Below the pieces are notes generated by a model. It ran no database searches and was not told where the DNA came from. It worked only from the letters and a program-made list of their open reading frames with translations. The position numbers were made by a program, and so were the translations under genes. Shown in pieces: positions 26,202 through 35,065 of a stretch of 64,000 nucleotides of DNA. The stretch covers positions 1,284,501 through 1,348,500 of the forward strand of contig NZ_VFOV01000001.1 of the NCBI RefSeq assembly GCF_006716315.1, written 5' to 3'. The stretch's first letter is position 1. Each line of letters begins with the position of its first letter. The stretch is from Nocardioides albertanoniae. GTDB lineage: Bacteria > Actinomycetota > Actinomycetes > Propionibacteriales > Nocardioidaceae.

Positions 26202-28976
26202 ATGACTGCCACCGAGACTGAGATCGCGACCCACCAGGTCGCACTGTCCTTCGAGGACGGGGTGACCCGGTTCATCACCGTCCGTGAGGACCAGACCGTC
26301 GCCGACGCGTCCTACCGTCAGCGGATCAACATCCCGCTCGACTGCCGCGACGGCGCCTGCGGCACGTGCAAGGCACTGTGCGAGTCGGGGGAGTACGACG
26401 GCGGCACCTACATCGAGGACGCGCTCTCCGATGCCGAGGCCGCCGAGGGGTACGCCCTGCCCTGCTCGATGAAGCCGCGCTCGGACCTCGCGCTGCAGAT
26501 CGCCACCACCTCCGAGGTCGCCAAGACCGGCGCCGCGAGCTACACCGGCACGGTCGTCGGCCTGGACCGGCTCAGCCCGACCACGGTCGAGCTCGCCATC
26601 GACATCCCCAACCGCGGCGAGCTCGCCTTCCTGCCCGGCCAGTACGTCAACATCGCCGTGCCCGGCACCGAGGTGACCCGGTCGTACTCCTTCGCCAACG
26701 CCCCGCACGAGGAGCGGCTCGTCTTCCTGGTCAAGCTGACCGAGGGCGGCGCGATGTCGACCTGGCTGACCGAGCGCGCCGCCGTCGGCGACGAGGTCAC
26801 CTTCACCGGGCCGAACGGCTCCTTCTTCCTGCGCGAGGCGCGCCGGCCGGTGCTGATGCTGGCCGGCGGCACCGGCCTGGCGCCGGTGCTCTCGATGCTG
26901 CGCCAGCTCGAGGTCGACGGCTGCGCCCGTGGTGGCCGACTGGTCTACGGCGTCAGCACCGACGACGACCTGGTCAAGCTCGACGAGGTCGGTGAGCTGG
27001 TCTCGCGGATCCCCGGGTTCACCTGGGACCACTGTGTCTCCGACCCGGCCTCGACCGCCGCCAACAAGGGCTACGTGATGAGCCTGATCGGCGACGAGCA
27101 CCTCCATGACGGCGACGTCGCGATCTACCTGTGCGGCCCGCCGCCGATGGTCGAGGCGGTGCGTACGCACGTCGCCGACGCCGGCCTCGAGCCCACCGGG
27201 TTCTACTACGAGAAGTTCGCCCTCGCCGTGCCCGCCGAGGCGCCCGAATCCGCTGGTCGAGCCGCGAGCGCCAGCGAGCCTGTCGAGACCAACACAGTCG
27301 CGGCACTGATCGAGTCGCCCGAGGCGCGTGGCATCGGCGGGCAGGAGGTGTTCGCGATTGACGACTCTGTTGGTCTCGACACGGCCTCGTTCGTTCCTCA
27401 CGAGGCCGGCTCGACCGGCGGGGGTGGCTCGACCGACGATGGTGACCGGATTCGCCGGATCGCCGGGCAGCTGGTGCTTCCTCCGCTGGTCGAGCCCGGA
27501 CACGCAGTGGCCGGTGTCGAGACCAACACGGTCGAGGACCTGCTCGAGTCCCCCGAGGCGCGTGGCATCGGCGGACAAGAGGTGTTTGCGCGAGACGACT
27601 CTGTTGGTCTCACTGAGCTTGATCCGGTGGGGCCTCCGCCTAGCGGCTCCGCCGGCTCGACCAGCGGGGGAGCCGGCTCGACCAGCGGGGACACGACGGC
27701 GGACGGCTACACGATCGGCGAGGAGCATCCGGACATCTCGGCCTCCGACGCGATCTTCGAGGCCCGGGCGGCGCTGGAGGTCGGCGCGCTCGACCTGACC
27801 ATCGGCCGGCTCGACTCCCAGCAGCTGACCGGCTACCGGCTGCTCGCCGACGCGACCCTGCCGTACGTCGACGGCGACCGCTTCCTCGACGCCCACGGCT
27901 ACACCGAGACCAACGCGGCCTTCCACGACTACCTGTTCACCCTGACCGGCAACAGCCATCTGCTGGCCGCCTACCAGGCGCTCGGGGTCAAGGGCCGGAT
28001 GGAGGACGTGCTGCGCAACGCCACCTGGTGCCACCCGAGCTGTACCCAGGACCACCTCGACATCGTCGAGGCCTTCGAGCGCGGCGACCGGATCGCCGCT
28101 CGTGACCTGATCAAGGCCCACAGCGAGCGCTCGAAGGAGACGATGCGGCGCGCGATGGCTGAGTCGGCCGCCGCGACCAAGCCACGGTTCATCACCCCGG
28201 GCCGGTTCGCCGGCCAGGTCGTGGTGGTCACCGGGGCGGCCCAGGGCATCGGCGCCCAGGTCGCCCGAAGGGTGGGCGCCGAGGGCGGCAAGGTCGTCCT
28301 AGCCGACCGCTCGCCGCTGGCCGGTGAGGTGGCCGCCGACCTCACCGAGCAGGGTGGGACGGCGACGGCGGTCGAGTGCGACCTCGAGCGCTACGACGGC
28401 GCCGCCGCGCTGGTGGAGCAGGCCCTGGCGGCGTACGGCCGGATCGACGTGCTGATCAACAACGTCGGTGGCGCGATCAACTTCAAGCCGTTCGTCGAGT
28501 TCACCGCCGACCAGATCGACGCCGAGATCACCCGGTCGCTGATGACCACCCTCTACGCCTGCCGGGCCGCGCTGCCGGGCATGGTCGAGCGGGGCCGTGG
28601 CGTCATCGTCAACGTCTCCTCGGCCGCGACCCGGGGCATCCACCGGATCCCGTACTCGGCGGCGAAGGGCGGGATCAACGCGATCACCGCCTCCCTCGCG
28701 CTCGAGTACGCCGACGCGGGCATCCGCGTCACGGCGACGGCTCCGGGAGGTACGGAGGCACCGCCGCGCCGGATCTCCCGGGGCACACCAGCGCCGGGCA
28801 CGGACGCGGAGAAGGCGTGGTTCCAGGCGCACATCGACCAGACCCTCGAGACCTCGCTGATGCATCGCTACGGCACGCTCGACGAGCAGGCCGCCGCGAT
28901 CTGCTTCCTCGCCTCCGAGGAGGCCTCCTACATCACCGGCACGGTCCTTCCCGTCGCCGGCGGTGACCTCGGCTGA
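26202..28976 (+). CDS. Fusion protein: BenC reductase - repeat linker - FCD sensor domain - BenD diol dehydrogenase
   Basis: This single open frame encodes 924 residues from ATG 26202 (GGAGG 6 nt upstream). Residues 1-345 form a complete BenC: 2Fe-2S ferredoxin (Cys48, Cys53, Cys56, Cys88), FAD segment RSYSFANAP, NAD segment AGGTGLAPVL and CGPPPM (311-316). Residues ~347-508 are a low-complexity linker holding two repeat modules. Residues ~512-650 match an FCD domain, the ligand-binding half of FadR/GntR regulators, with candidate metal ligands His574, His618 and His640. Residues ~666-924 form a complete SDR equal to BenD: TGAAQGIG (677-684), NNVGG, Ser806/807, Tyr818 and Lys822. BenC transfers electrons from NADH to BenAB, and BenD oxidises the benzoate diol to catechol with CO2 loss. 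No separate benC or benD exists nearby. No stop or frameshift is seen. Confidence 0.88.
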   Translation: MTATETEIATHQVALSFEDGVTRFITVREDQTVADASYRQRINIPLDCRDGACGTCKALCESGEYDGGTYIEDALSDAEAAEGYALPCSMKPRSDLALQIATTSEVAKTGAASYTGTVVGLDRLSPTTVELAIDIPNRGELAFLPGQYVNIAVPGTEVTRSYSFANAPHEERLVFLVKLTEGGAMSTWLTERAAVGDEVTFTGPNGSFFLREARRPVLMLAGGTGLAPVLSMLRQLEVDGCARGGRLVYGVSTDDDLVKLDEVGELVSRIPGFTWDHCVSDPASTAANKGYVMSLIGDEHLHDGDVAIYLCGPPPMVEAVRTHVADAGLEPTGFYYEKFALAVPAEAPESAGRAASASEPVETNTVAALIESPEARGIGGQEVFAIDDSVGLDTASFVPHEAGSTGGGGSTDDGDRIRRIAGQLVLPPLVEPGHAVAGVETNTVEDLLESPEARGIGGQEVFARDDSVGLTELDPVGPPPSGSAGSTSGGAGSTSGDTTADGYTIGEEHPDISASDAIFEARAALEVGALDLTIGRLDSQQLTGYRLLADATLPYVDGDRFLDAHGYTETNAAFHDYLFTLTGNSHLLAAYQALGVKGRMEDVLRNATWCHPSCTQDHLDIVEAFERGDRIAARDLIKAHSERSKETMRRAMAESAAATKPRFITPGRFAGQVVVVTGAAQGIGAQVARRVGAEGGKVVLADRSPLAGEVAADLTEQGGTATAVECDLERYDGAAALVEQALAAYGRIDVLINNVGGAINFKPFVEFTADQIDAEITRSLMTTLYACRAALPGMVERGRGVIVNVSSAATRGIHRIPYSAAKGGINAITASLALEYADAGIRVTATAPGGTEAPPRRISRGTPAPGTDAEKAWFQAHIDQTLETSLMHRYGTLDEQAAAICFLASEEASYITGTVLPVAGGDLG
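27250..27421 (+). repeat. Palindrome-bounded repeat module A inside the ben fusion gene
   Basis: The outer arms are CCGCTGGTCGAGCC at 27250 and its near-perfect complement ending at 27421 (one mismatch). The inner arms TGTCGAGACCAACA (27281-27294) and TGTTGGTCTCGACA (27368-27381) form a perfect 14-bp inverted repeat around a 73-nt core. The whole module is translated in frame. The layout is like paired REP elements (BIME) flanking a core. Confidence 0.8.
27483..27667 (+). repeat. Palindrome-bounded repeat module B inside the ben fusion gene
   Basis: This is a second copy of module A, 233 bp downstream. The outer arms CCGCTGGTCGAGCC (27483-27496) and GGCTCGACCAGCGG (27654-27667) are perfectly complementary. 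The left inner arm is identical to module A, and the right inner arm keeps 10 of 14 bases. An extra copy of the right outer arm follows at 27675-27688. Confidence 0.8.
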
Positions 28977-29046
28977 GCCACCAGGTCCTCTCTCGGGGCC
29001 GACCCTCCCTTCGCGAGCACGCTCGCGTGACCCATGGAGATCACCC

Positions 29047-30321
29047 ATGTCCGAAAGTACTGATGACAAGCGCGGGCGCCAGCTCGCCTGGGTCGTCGCG
29101 CTCTCCGCGCTGGCCCTGATGTTCGACGGCTACGACCTCGTGGTCTACGGCACCGTCCTGCCGACGCTCATGGCCGACTCGTCCCAGATCGGGCAGCTCT
29201 CCGCGGGCCAGGCCGGCACCCTGGGCAGCTATGCGCTGGTCGGGGTGCTCGTCGGCGCGCTGAGCGCGGGCGCGGTCAGCGACCGGATCGGGCGGCGAAA
29301 GGTGGTGCTCGCCAGCGTGACCTGGTTCTCCCTCGGGATGGCGGCGACCGCGCTCGCGTCTTCGATCGCCGTCTTCGGCACCCTGCGCTTCCTCACCGGG
29401 ATCGGGCTGGGCGCGATCCTGGCGACCGTCGGCGCGCTCGTCGCCGAGTTCGCACCGCCGGAGAAGAAGAACCGGCTCAACGCGCTCGTCTACAGCGGCA
29501 TCCCCGCCGGCGGTGTGACCGCGTCCCTGATGGCCCTGATCATCGACCCGAGCGGCTCCAACTGGCGGATCCTGATGGCGATCGGAGCCAGCCCGCTGAT
29601 CCTGCTCCTGCCCTTCGCCGTCGCCAAGCTTCCCGAGTCGCAGCTGTGGCTCGACTCCCGCGCTCAGCCGGCGCGCGCCGGCGCGGCCCAGGACGCGGTC
29701 GGCTTCAGCGCTCTTGCCCGCCGACCGCTCGCGTTCCCGACGATCGTGCTCGGCCTGATGAGCTTCTCCGGACTGCTGTTGACCTACGGCCTCAACACCT
29801 GGCTCCCGAAGATCATGGAGGACAACGGCTACGGCAAGGCCTACGCGCTCACCTTCTTGCTGGTGCTCAACGGCGGCGCCATCGTCGGTGGGTTGCTGGC
29901 CTCGTACGTCGCCGACCGCACCGGAGCCAAGAAGGTCGTCTCGACGACCTTTGTGCTCGCCGGCCTGATGCTGGTGCTGCTGCCCCTCGGGCTGCCGCTC
30001 GCCGTGCTCTTCCCCGCCGTGGCGATCGCCGGCGTCGGCACGATCGGTACGCAGGTGCTCATCTACGGCCTCGTCGCCAACTACTACCCGACCCGTGCCC
30101 GCGGCGCGGGCGTCGCCTGGTGCGCCGGGTTCGGACGGCTCGGCGGGATCGTCGGGCCGATCATCGGCGGTGCTCTGGTCGCTGCCGGGGTCGGTGGCAG
30201 CACCGCGTTCCAGATCTTCGCGGGCATCGCGCTGCTCGGCGCAGTGGTCGCCGTTGCCGTGCCGCGCTCGCCCGAGGAGACCGTGGTCGACGTCGTGGTC
30301 GACGGAGCCGTGGCAGCATGA
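29047..30321 (+). CDS. benK: Aromatic-acid:H+ symporter, MFS (AAHS family)
   Basis: The 424-residue, 12-helix transporter carries the AAHS signatures: LMFDGYDLVVYGTVLPTLM in helix 1 (the DGYD motif needed for aromatic acid uptake) and SDRIGRRKVVLAS between helices 2 and 3. It would import benzoate with protons. The ATG at 29047 follows GGAG; the upstream 70-bp gap contains a small hairpin (CGCGAG/CTCGCG). Position right after the ben fusion gene fits benK. Confidence 0.9.
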   Translation: MSESTDDKRGRQLAWVVALSALALMFDGYDLVVYGTVLPTLMADSSQIGQLSAGQAGTLGSYALVGVLVGALSAGAVSDRIGRRKVVLASVTWFSLGMAATALASSIAVFGTLRFLTGIGLGAILATVGALVAEFAPPEKKNRLNALVYSGIPAGGVTASLMALIIDPSGSNWRILMAIGASPLILLLPFAVAKLPESQLWLDSRAQPARAGAAQDAVGFSALARRPLAFPTIVLGLMSFSGLLLTYGLNTWLPKIMEDNGYGKAYALTFLLVLNGGAIVGGLLASYVADRTGAKKVVSTTFVLAGLMLVLLPLGLPLAVLFPAVAIAGVGTIGTQVLIYGLVANYYPTRARGAGVAWCAGFGRLGGIVGPIIGGALVAAGVGGSTAFQIFAGIALLGAVVAVAVPRSPEETVVDVVVDGAVAA

Positions 30322-30335
30322 AGGGGGCCTAGGGT

Positions 30336-33047
30336 GTGACCGTGCTCATAGAGAGAGCTGGGTGTGTCGGTCGTGAGGACGAGCTCGGTGAGCTCGCCTC
30401 GCGGCTGGCCCTCACCCGTGCCTCGGGATCCGCAGCGATCCTGGCCCTCGGGGGCCGGGGGATGGGCAAGACAGCGCTGTTGCGCGGTCTTGCCGACCGC
30501 GCCGCCACACCGGCGCTGAAGGCCCGCGCCGGCGCGTGGGAGCAGGGCACGCCCGGCGCGGCGCTGCGCCAGCTGCTCGGTGAGGACCCGCCGGCCGACC
30601 CGGCCGATGCCGCCGACGCCCTGGTGGCCCGTGCGCTGGTCGTCGCTGTCGGTGACGAGCCAGGTCTGATCGTCCTCGACGACGCGGATCTCGCCGATGC
30701 CTTCTCGCTTCAGGCGATCGCGTCAGCGCTGCGCCGGCACCGTGACTCACCCTTCCTGGTGGTGCTGGCGGCCACCCGCAGCACCGCCTTCCTCAGCGAG
30801 ATCGCCGCGGACGCGATCCGCATCGAGGGCCTCGACGCGTCCGCGATCGCCGAGCTCGGCGCGCTGCGCGGGCGGGTGCTGCACCCGGCGATGGCCGAGG
30901 TGCTCACCCGGCACACCGCGGGCAACCCTCGCGATGCGGTCGCACTGCTCGACGAGCTCGCGCCGAGCCAGTGGGTGCGCCCCGAGACCCAGCTGCCGGC
31001 ACCCAGCCACGTACGCGACGAGGTGCAGGCCGCTCTGGCCGGCTGCACCCCCGAGGGACGCGCCCTGGCGGAGGCTCTCGCCGTGCTCGGCGAGGGCGCC
31101 TCGCTGGGGCAGGCCGCCACGCTCGCCGGCCTCGCGGACCCGTTGACCGCGGTCGACGCCCTGGCGGCAGCCGGCCTGACCGAGACCTCCCGAGATCACC
31201 TCCCGCGGTGGCGTACGCCGCTCGTCGGTGCCGCGGTGCTGGCGGCGATGGGCGCTCGCCGCGCCGCCGACGCGCACCAGCGCGCCGCGCAGATCGTCGA
31301 TGACGAGGTCGGTCGGGTCCGGCACCTCGTCGCCGCCACCCCGATGGCCGACGCCGATCTGGCCGACGAGGTCGCCCGGCTGGCCCAGCGGCGCGGCGAC
31401 GAAGGCGCCTGGGCCGACGCCGCCGCCCTCTACCGCGACGCCAGCCGGCTCACCGTGGATCCGCTGGACCGAGACGACCGGCTGATCCGGTCCGTCGACG
31501 CTTTGGTCGCGGCCGGCGACGGCACCGGCGCGGCGGCGCTGGTGCCCGTGATCGAGGGGCTGCGCGAGACGCCGCTGCGCGATGCCGTGCTCGCCTATCT
31601 GGCGATCCTGCGCGGGCGGGCCACCGAGGCCGAGGTGCGGCTCAAGCGGGCCTGGGACATCGTCAACGCCGACCGGGAGCCCGAGACCGCGGCGCTGATC
31701 GCCCAGCGACACGTGCTGCACTCGCTGGCGCAGTGCCGGGGCACCGAGCTGGTCACCTGGGCCGACCGAGCGATCTCGCTGGCCGGCCGGGACACCGCGG
31801 CCGGCGTCGAGGCGGCAGCGATACGCGGGCTCGGGCTCGCGATGTCCGGCCGGTTCGAGGACGCCCACGACGCGTACGTCCTCGCCGCCCGCGAGGTCGG
31901 CCACAGCGCGCAGACCCAGCGGGTCACGATGGGCCGCGGTTGGCTGGGGGTGCTCGCGGACGAGCCCGACGAGAGCCGGAGCCTTCTGGAGGGCGTCACC
32001 GACCCACGCGTCCTCGGTGGCTCGACCCGGATCTCGTTGTGGGCGCTCGCCTGGCTGGCACGTGTGCAGTTCCTGATGGGAGAGGGCGAGGCCGCCCTGC
32101 ACACGGTCGCGGCCGGCCGCGCGCTCGCGGCCGAGTCGGGCATCGCCCTGATCACGCCCCTGCTGGAGTGGACGGCCACCGAGACCCACCTGCTGAACGG
32201 CAGCTGGGAGGACGCCGCCCGCGCCGCCCGCGCTGCCGAGGCCGGAGCCCAGGGCTACGAGATCATGCGGGTGCCGGCCATGCTCGCCCGCGCCCACATC
32301 GCCGAGGCGCGCAGCGACTTCCGTGCTGTGCTCCGCATCCTGGAGCCGCTCACCCACGCTCCGACGGGCAGCGCGCTGACCGAGCCGGCCATCTGGCCCT
32401 GGGCCGAGACGTACGCTGCCGCGCTCGTCGCCGAGGGCCGGCTGGACGAGGCCGACGCCTTCCTCGGCCCCCATGAGACCCGCGCCCGCGAGGAGCAGCA
32501 TCGCTCCGCCCAGGCGCGGCTCGCCACCGCACGTGGCCGCTGGCACGGTGCCCGCGGCGATCTCGTCGGGGTGCGGGAGACCTTCGACAGTGCGCTCGGC
32601 CTGCTCGAAGGGCTGCCGCTGCGCTACGAGCGAGCCCGGGTCACCTTCGCCTACGGCCAGGCGTTGCGGCGCGCGGGTCGCCGGCGCGACGCGGACGCGC
32701 TGCTCTCGGCGGCCCGCGACCAGTGGGACGGCATGGGTGCGCGCACCTTCGTCGATGCGGCCCAGCGCGAGCTGCGAGCCGGGGGAGTGCGGGCGCCGCG
32801 TGGCCGCCGCGGCCCGGTCGACCTGACCCCGCAGGAGGAGGCCGTCGCCGAGATGGTCGCCTCCGGGCTCTCCAACCGGGAGGTGGCCGCGCAGCTGTTC
32901 GTCTCGCCCAAGACCGTCCAGTATCACCTGACTCGCATCTACTCGAAGCTCGGCGTCCGCGGCCGCACCGAGCTGGCGGCGATGTCCGCCGAGCCGGCCG
33001 TCGAGTCATCCACCGGGTCGTCCGCCGAGCCGACGGAGGAGTCATGA
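30336..33047 (+). CDS. Large LuxR-family ATP-binding regulator (BenR-type, LAL/MalT-like)
   Basis: This 903-residue protein has an N-terminal AAA/NTPase module with Walker A GGRGMGKT (residues 39-46) and Walker B LIVLDDAD, a long helical TPR-like middle, and a C-terminal LuxR helix-turn-helix (SNREVAAQLFVSPKTVQYHL, about residues 850-870). Such LAL regulators activate catabolic genes; the ben operon of Corynebacterium glutamicum also holds a LuxR-type regulator. GTG 30336 or 30342 may be the start. It is 14 bp behind benK and overlaps benE by 4 bp, so the activator is made with its targets. Confidence 0.88.
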   Translation: MTVLIERAGCVGREDELGELASRLALTRASGSAAILALGGRGMGKTALLRGLADRAATPALKARAGAWEQGTPGAALRQLLGEDPPADPADAADALVARALVVAVGDEPGLIVLDDADLADAFSLQAIASALRRHRDSPFLVVLAATRSTAFLSEIAADAIRIEGLDASAIAELGALRGRVLHPAMAEVLTRHTAGNPRDAVALLDELAPSQWVRPETQLPAPSHVRDEVQAALAGCTPEGRALAEALAVLGEGASLGQAATLAGLADPLTAVDALAAAGLTETSRDHLPRWRTPLVGAAVLAAMGARRAADAHQRAAQIVDDEVGRVRHLVAATPMADADLADEVARLAQRRGDEGAWADAAALYRDASRLTVDPLDRDDRLIRSVDALVAAGDGTGAAALVPVIEGLRETPLRDAVLAYLAILRGRATEAEVRLKRAWDIVNADREPETAALIAQRHVLHSLAQCRGTELVTWADRAISLAGRDTAAGVEAAAIRGLGLAMSGRFEDAHDAYVLAAREVGHSAQTQRVTMGRGWLGVLADEPDESRSLLEGVTDPRVLGGSTRISLWALAWLARVQFLMGEGEAALHTVAAGRALAAESGIALITPLLEWTATETHLLNGSWEDAARAARAAEAGAQGYEIMRVPAMLARAHIAEARSDFRAVLRILEPLTHAPTGSALTEPAIWPWAETYAAALVAEGRLDEADAFLGPHETRAREEQHRSAQARLATARGRWHGARGDLVGVRETFDSALGLLEGLPLRYERARVTFAYGQALRRAGRRRDADALLSAARDQWDGMGARTFVDAAQRELRAGGVRAPRGRRGPVDLTPQEEAVAEMVASGLSNREVAAQLFVSPKTVQYHLTRIYSKLGVRGRTELAAMSAEPAVESSTGSSAEPTEES

Positions 33048-34291
33048 GCATCGACATCGACGTCCGCGAGCCCCGCTCCGGTCTGCTCCACGACCTGGGC
33101 AGTCACGAGCTGACCAACGGCTTCATCGGGTTCCTGTTCTCCTGCACCGGTCCGGTCGCGGTGATCCTCGCCGTCGGCCAGGGCGCCGGCCTCTCCGCGG
33201 GCGCGGTCGCCTCCTGGGTGAGCGCCGTCTTCTGCCTCAACGGCGTCCTGACGATCATCGCCTCGCGGTGGAGCCGGCAGCCGCTGGTCTACTTCTGGAC
33301 GATCCCCGGCACCGTGGTCGTCGGCCAGGCGATGTCCGCGGGCACGACCTGGCCGGAGGCTGTCGGCGGGTTCGTCATGGCGGCGGTGCTGCTGCTCGCC
33401 CTGGCGCTGACCCGCCAGGTCGACCGGGTGATGCACCTGCTGCCGATGCCGATCGTGATGGCGATGGTCGCGGGCGTCTTCCTCCGTTTCGGCACCGACC
33501 TGGTGCTCGCCGTCGATCGTGACCTCGCGATCGCCGGACCGATGGTGGCCGCTTTCGTGGCCGTCAGCGCGATCCCGCGGCTGGCGCGCTGGCTGCCCGC
33601 GGTGCTGGCGGCGCTCGCCGTCGGCGCGGTGGCGGTCTCCTTCGCCGACCGGCCGGCCGTCCAGGTCACCGGCCGCTGGGTGGTCGATCCGGTCTGGACG
33701 GCTCCGTCGTTCACCGGGTCCGCCTTCGTCGAGCTCACCATCCCGCTCCTGGTCACCGTCCTGGTCGTGCAGAACGGGCAGGGGATGGCGGTGCTGCGCG
33801 CCGTCGGCCACGACCCCCGGATGAACCAGGTGACCGGCTGGTGCGGGGTCACCTCGCTGGTCGCCGCGCCCTTCGGCGGCGTCTCCACCTGCCTGGCCGG
33901 ACCCACCAACGCGCTGGTCACCGCCTCGGGCGAACCTCGACGGCACTACGCGGCAGCGATCTGGTGCGGGGTGCTCGCGATCGGGTTCGGCCTGCTCGCC
34001 CCGGGGATGGTCAGGGCGATCACCACCATGCCCGAGGCGTACGTCGCGGCTCTGGGTGGCCTGGCCATGCTCAAGCCGCTGCAGGGTGCCTTCCAGTCCG
34101 CCTTCAGCGGGCCCCACGTCACCGGCGCCCTGGTCACCTTCCTGGTGACCGTCGCCGACATCACCGTGCTCAACATCGGCTCCGCCTTCTGGGGGCTGGT
34201 GGTCGGTGTCGTGGTCAGCGTGCTGCTCGACAGCGACAGCCGGAACAGCCGAGAAGACGGCGACAGCCGCAACAGCGAGGAGAAGTCATGA
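33044..34291 (+). CDS. benE: Benzoate:H+ symporter
   Basis: The 415-residue membrane protein of the BenE family has about 12 helices and the conserved segment GVSTCLAGPTNALVTASGE, which distinguishes BenE from purine/sulfate transporters of the same fold. It offers a second import route for benzoate beside BenK. The ATG lies within the regulator's stop (ATGA), and its own stop overlaps the next gene the same way. The C-terminus carries a short Asp/Ser/Arg-rich repeat (DSDSRNSREDGDSRNSE). Confidence 0.92.
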   Translation: MSIDIDVREPRSGLLHDLGSHELTNGFIGFLFSCTGPVAVILAVGQGAGLSAGAVASWVSAVFCLNGVLTIIASRWSRQPLVYFWTIPGTVVVGQAMSAGTTWPEAVGGFVMAAVLLLALALTRQVDRVMHLLPMPIVMAMVAGVFLRFGTDLVLAVDRDLAIAGPMVAAFVAVSAIPRLARWLPAVLAALAVGAVAVSFADRPAVQVTGRWVVDPVWTAPSFTGSAFVELTIPLLVTVLVVQNGQGMAVLRAVGHDPRMNQVTGWCGVTSLVAAPFGGVSTCLAGPTNALVTASGEPRRHYAAAIWCGVLAIGFGLLAPGMVRAITTMPEAYVAALGGLAMLKPLQGAFQSAFSGPHVTGALVTFLVTVADITVLNIGSAFWGLVVGVVVSVLLDSDSRNSREDGDSRNSEEKS

Positions 34292-35019
34292 CCACGACCG
34301 AGTCGACCTACCCGGACGCGACGATGCGCTACGGCGCCACCGCTCGTCAGGTGGCCGACGTCTTCGAGCCAGAGGAGGCCACCGACTCCCTCGTGCTGCT
34401 GCTCCACGGCGGGCTGTGGCGCGACTCCGACCGGATGCGCACCTGGGCGGCCGGCCGGGCTCTGGGGGAGGCAGGTCATCTCACCGCGACGGTGGAGTAT
34501 CGGCACGGCCAGGGCCAGTGGCGCCAGGCGTGCGAGGACGTCGAGACCGCGATCGAGTCGATCCAGCTCAGCGGCCGCGAGTGGACCGTGCACAACGACG
34601 CCCCGCGCCGGATCACCCTGGTCGGACACTCCTCCGGCGGTCAGCTCGCCCTGTGGGCAGCCTCCCGCCCGGGCACCCTGGTCACCGGCGTCGTGGCCCT
34701 GGCTCCCGCCGCCGCACTGGCCGCGATGAGCGACGAGGGCCTCGGCGACGGAGCGGTCGAGGAGTTCCTCGGTGGGTCGCCCGCCGAGGTGCCCGACGCG
34801 TACGCCGCCGCCGACCCCGTCGGCCTCGCCCCTCAGGTCGCCGTCCGGATCCTGCACGGCGCTGCCGACACCGTGATCCCCTACGGGATCTCCGAGCGTT
34901 ATGTGGCAGCCCACCCCGGCGTACGCCTCGAGGCGGTCGACGGCGCCGACCATGCCGCCTGGGGAGACCCGGCCTCCGCGGCCTGGCCGCGCCTGCTCAC
35001 CGCGGTCGGCGAGGTCTGA
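34288..35019 (+). CDS. Alpha/beta hydrolase, arylformamidase/esterase-like
   Basis: This 243-residue hydrolase has the oxyanion motif LLLHGGLWR, nucleophile Ser in VGHSSGGQLAL, acid Asp in HGAADTVIP and catalytic His in GADHAAWG. The HGG(L/W) start resembles kynurenine formamidases and related carboxylesterases. Coupled to benE by a 4-bp overlap, it is the last gene of the ben transcript, so it may release aromatic acids from esters or amides before degradation. A link to the tryptophan-kynurenine route is another option. Confidence 0.82.
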   Translation: MTTTESTYPDATMRYGATARQVADVFEPEEATDSLVLLLHGGLWRDSDRMRTWAAGRALGEAGHLTATVEYRHGQGQWRQACEDVETAIESIQLSGREWTVHNDAPRRITLVGHSSGGQLALWAASRPGTLVTGVVALAPAAALAAMSDEGLGDGAVEEFLGGSPAEVPDAYAAADPVGLAPQVAVRILHGAADTVIPYGISERYVAAHPGVRLEAVDGADHAAWGDPASAAWPRLLTAVGEV

Positions 35020-35065
35020 GCCGAGCGGATTGGGTGACGACGGCGTGGGCGCGGAGAATAGTCGC

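Noticed and set aside
27250..27688. Repeat modules as an insertion sequence or CRISPR
   Set aside because: They contain no transposase and no regular short spacers; the modules are two long palindrome-bounded copies read as coding sequence.
27240..27725. A stop, frameshift or internal start separating BenC and BenD
   Set aside because: All 925 codons are open. I found no stop in this region and no convincing ribosome site before the FCD part, so a separate gene is not supported, though an internal GTG cannot be fully excluded.
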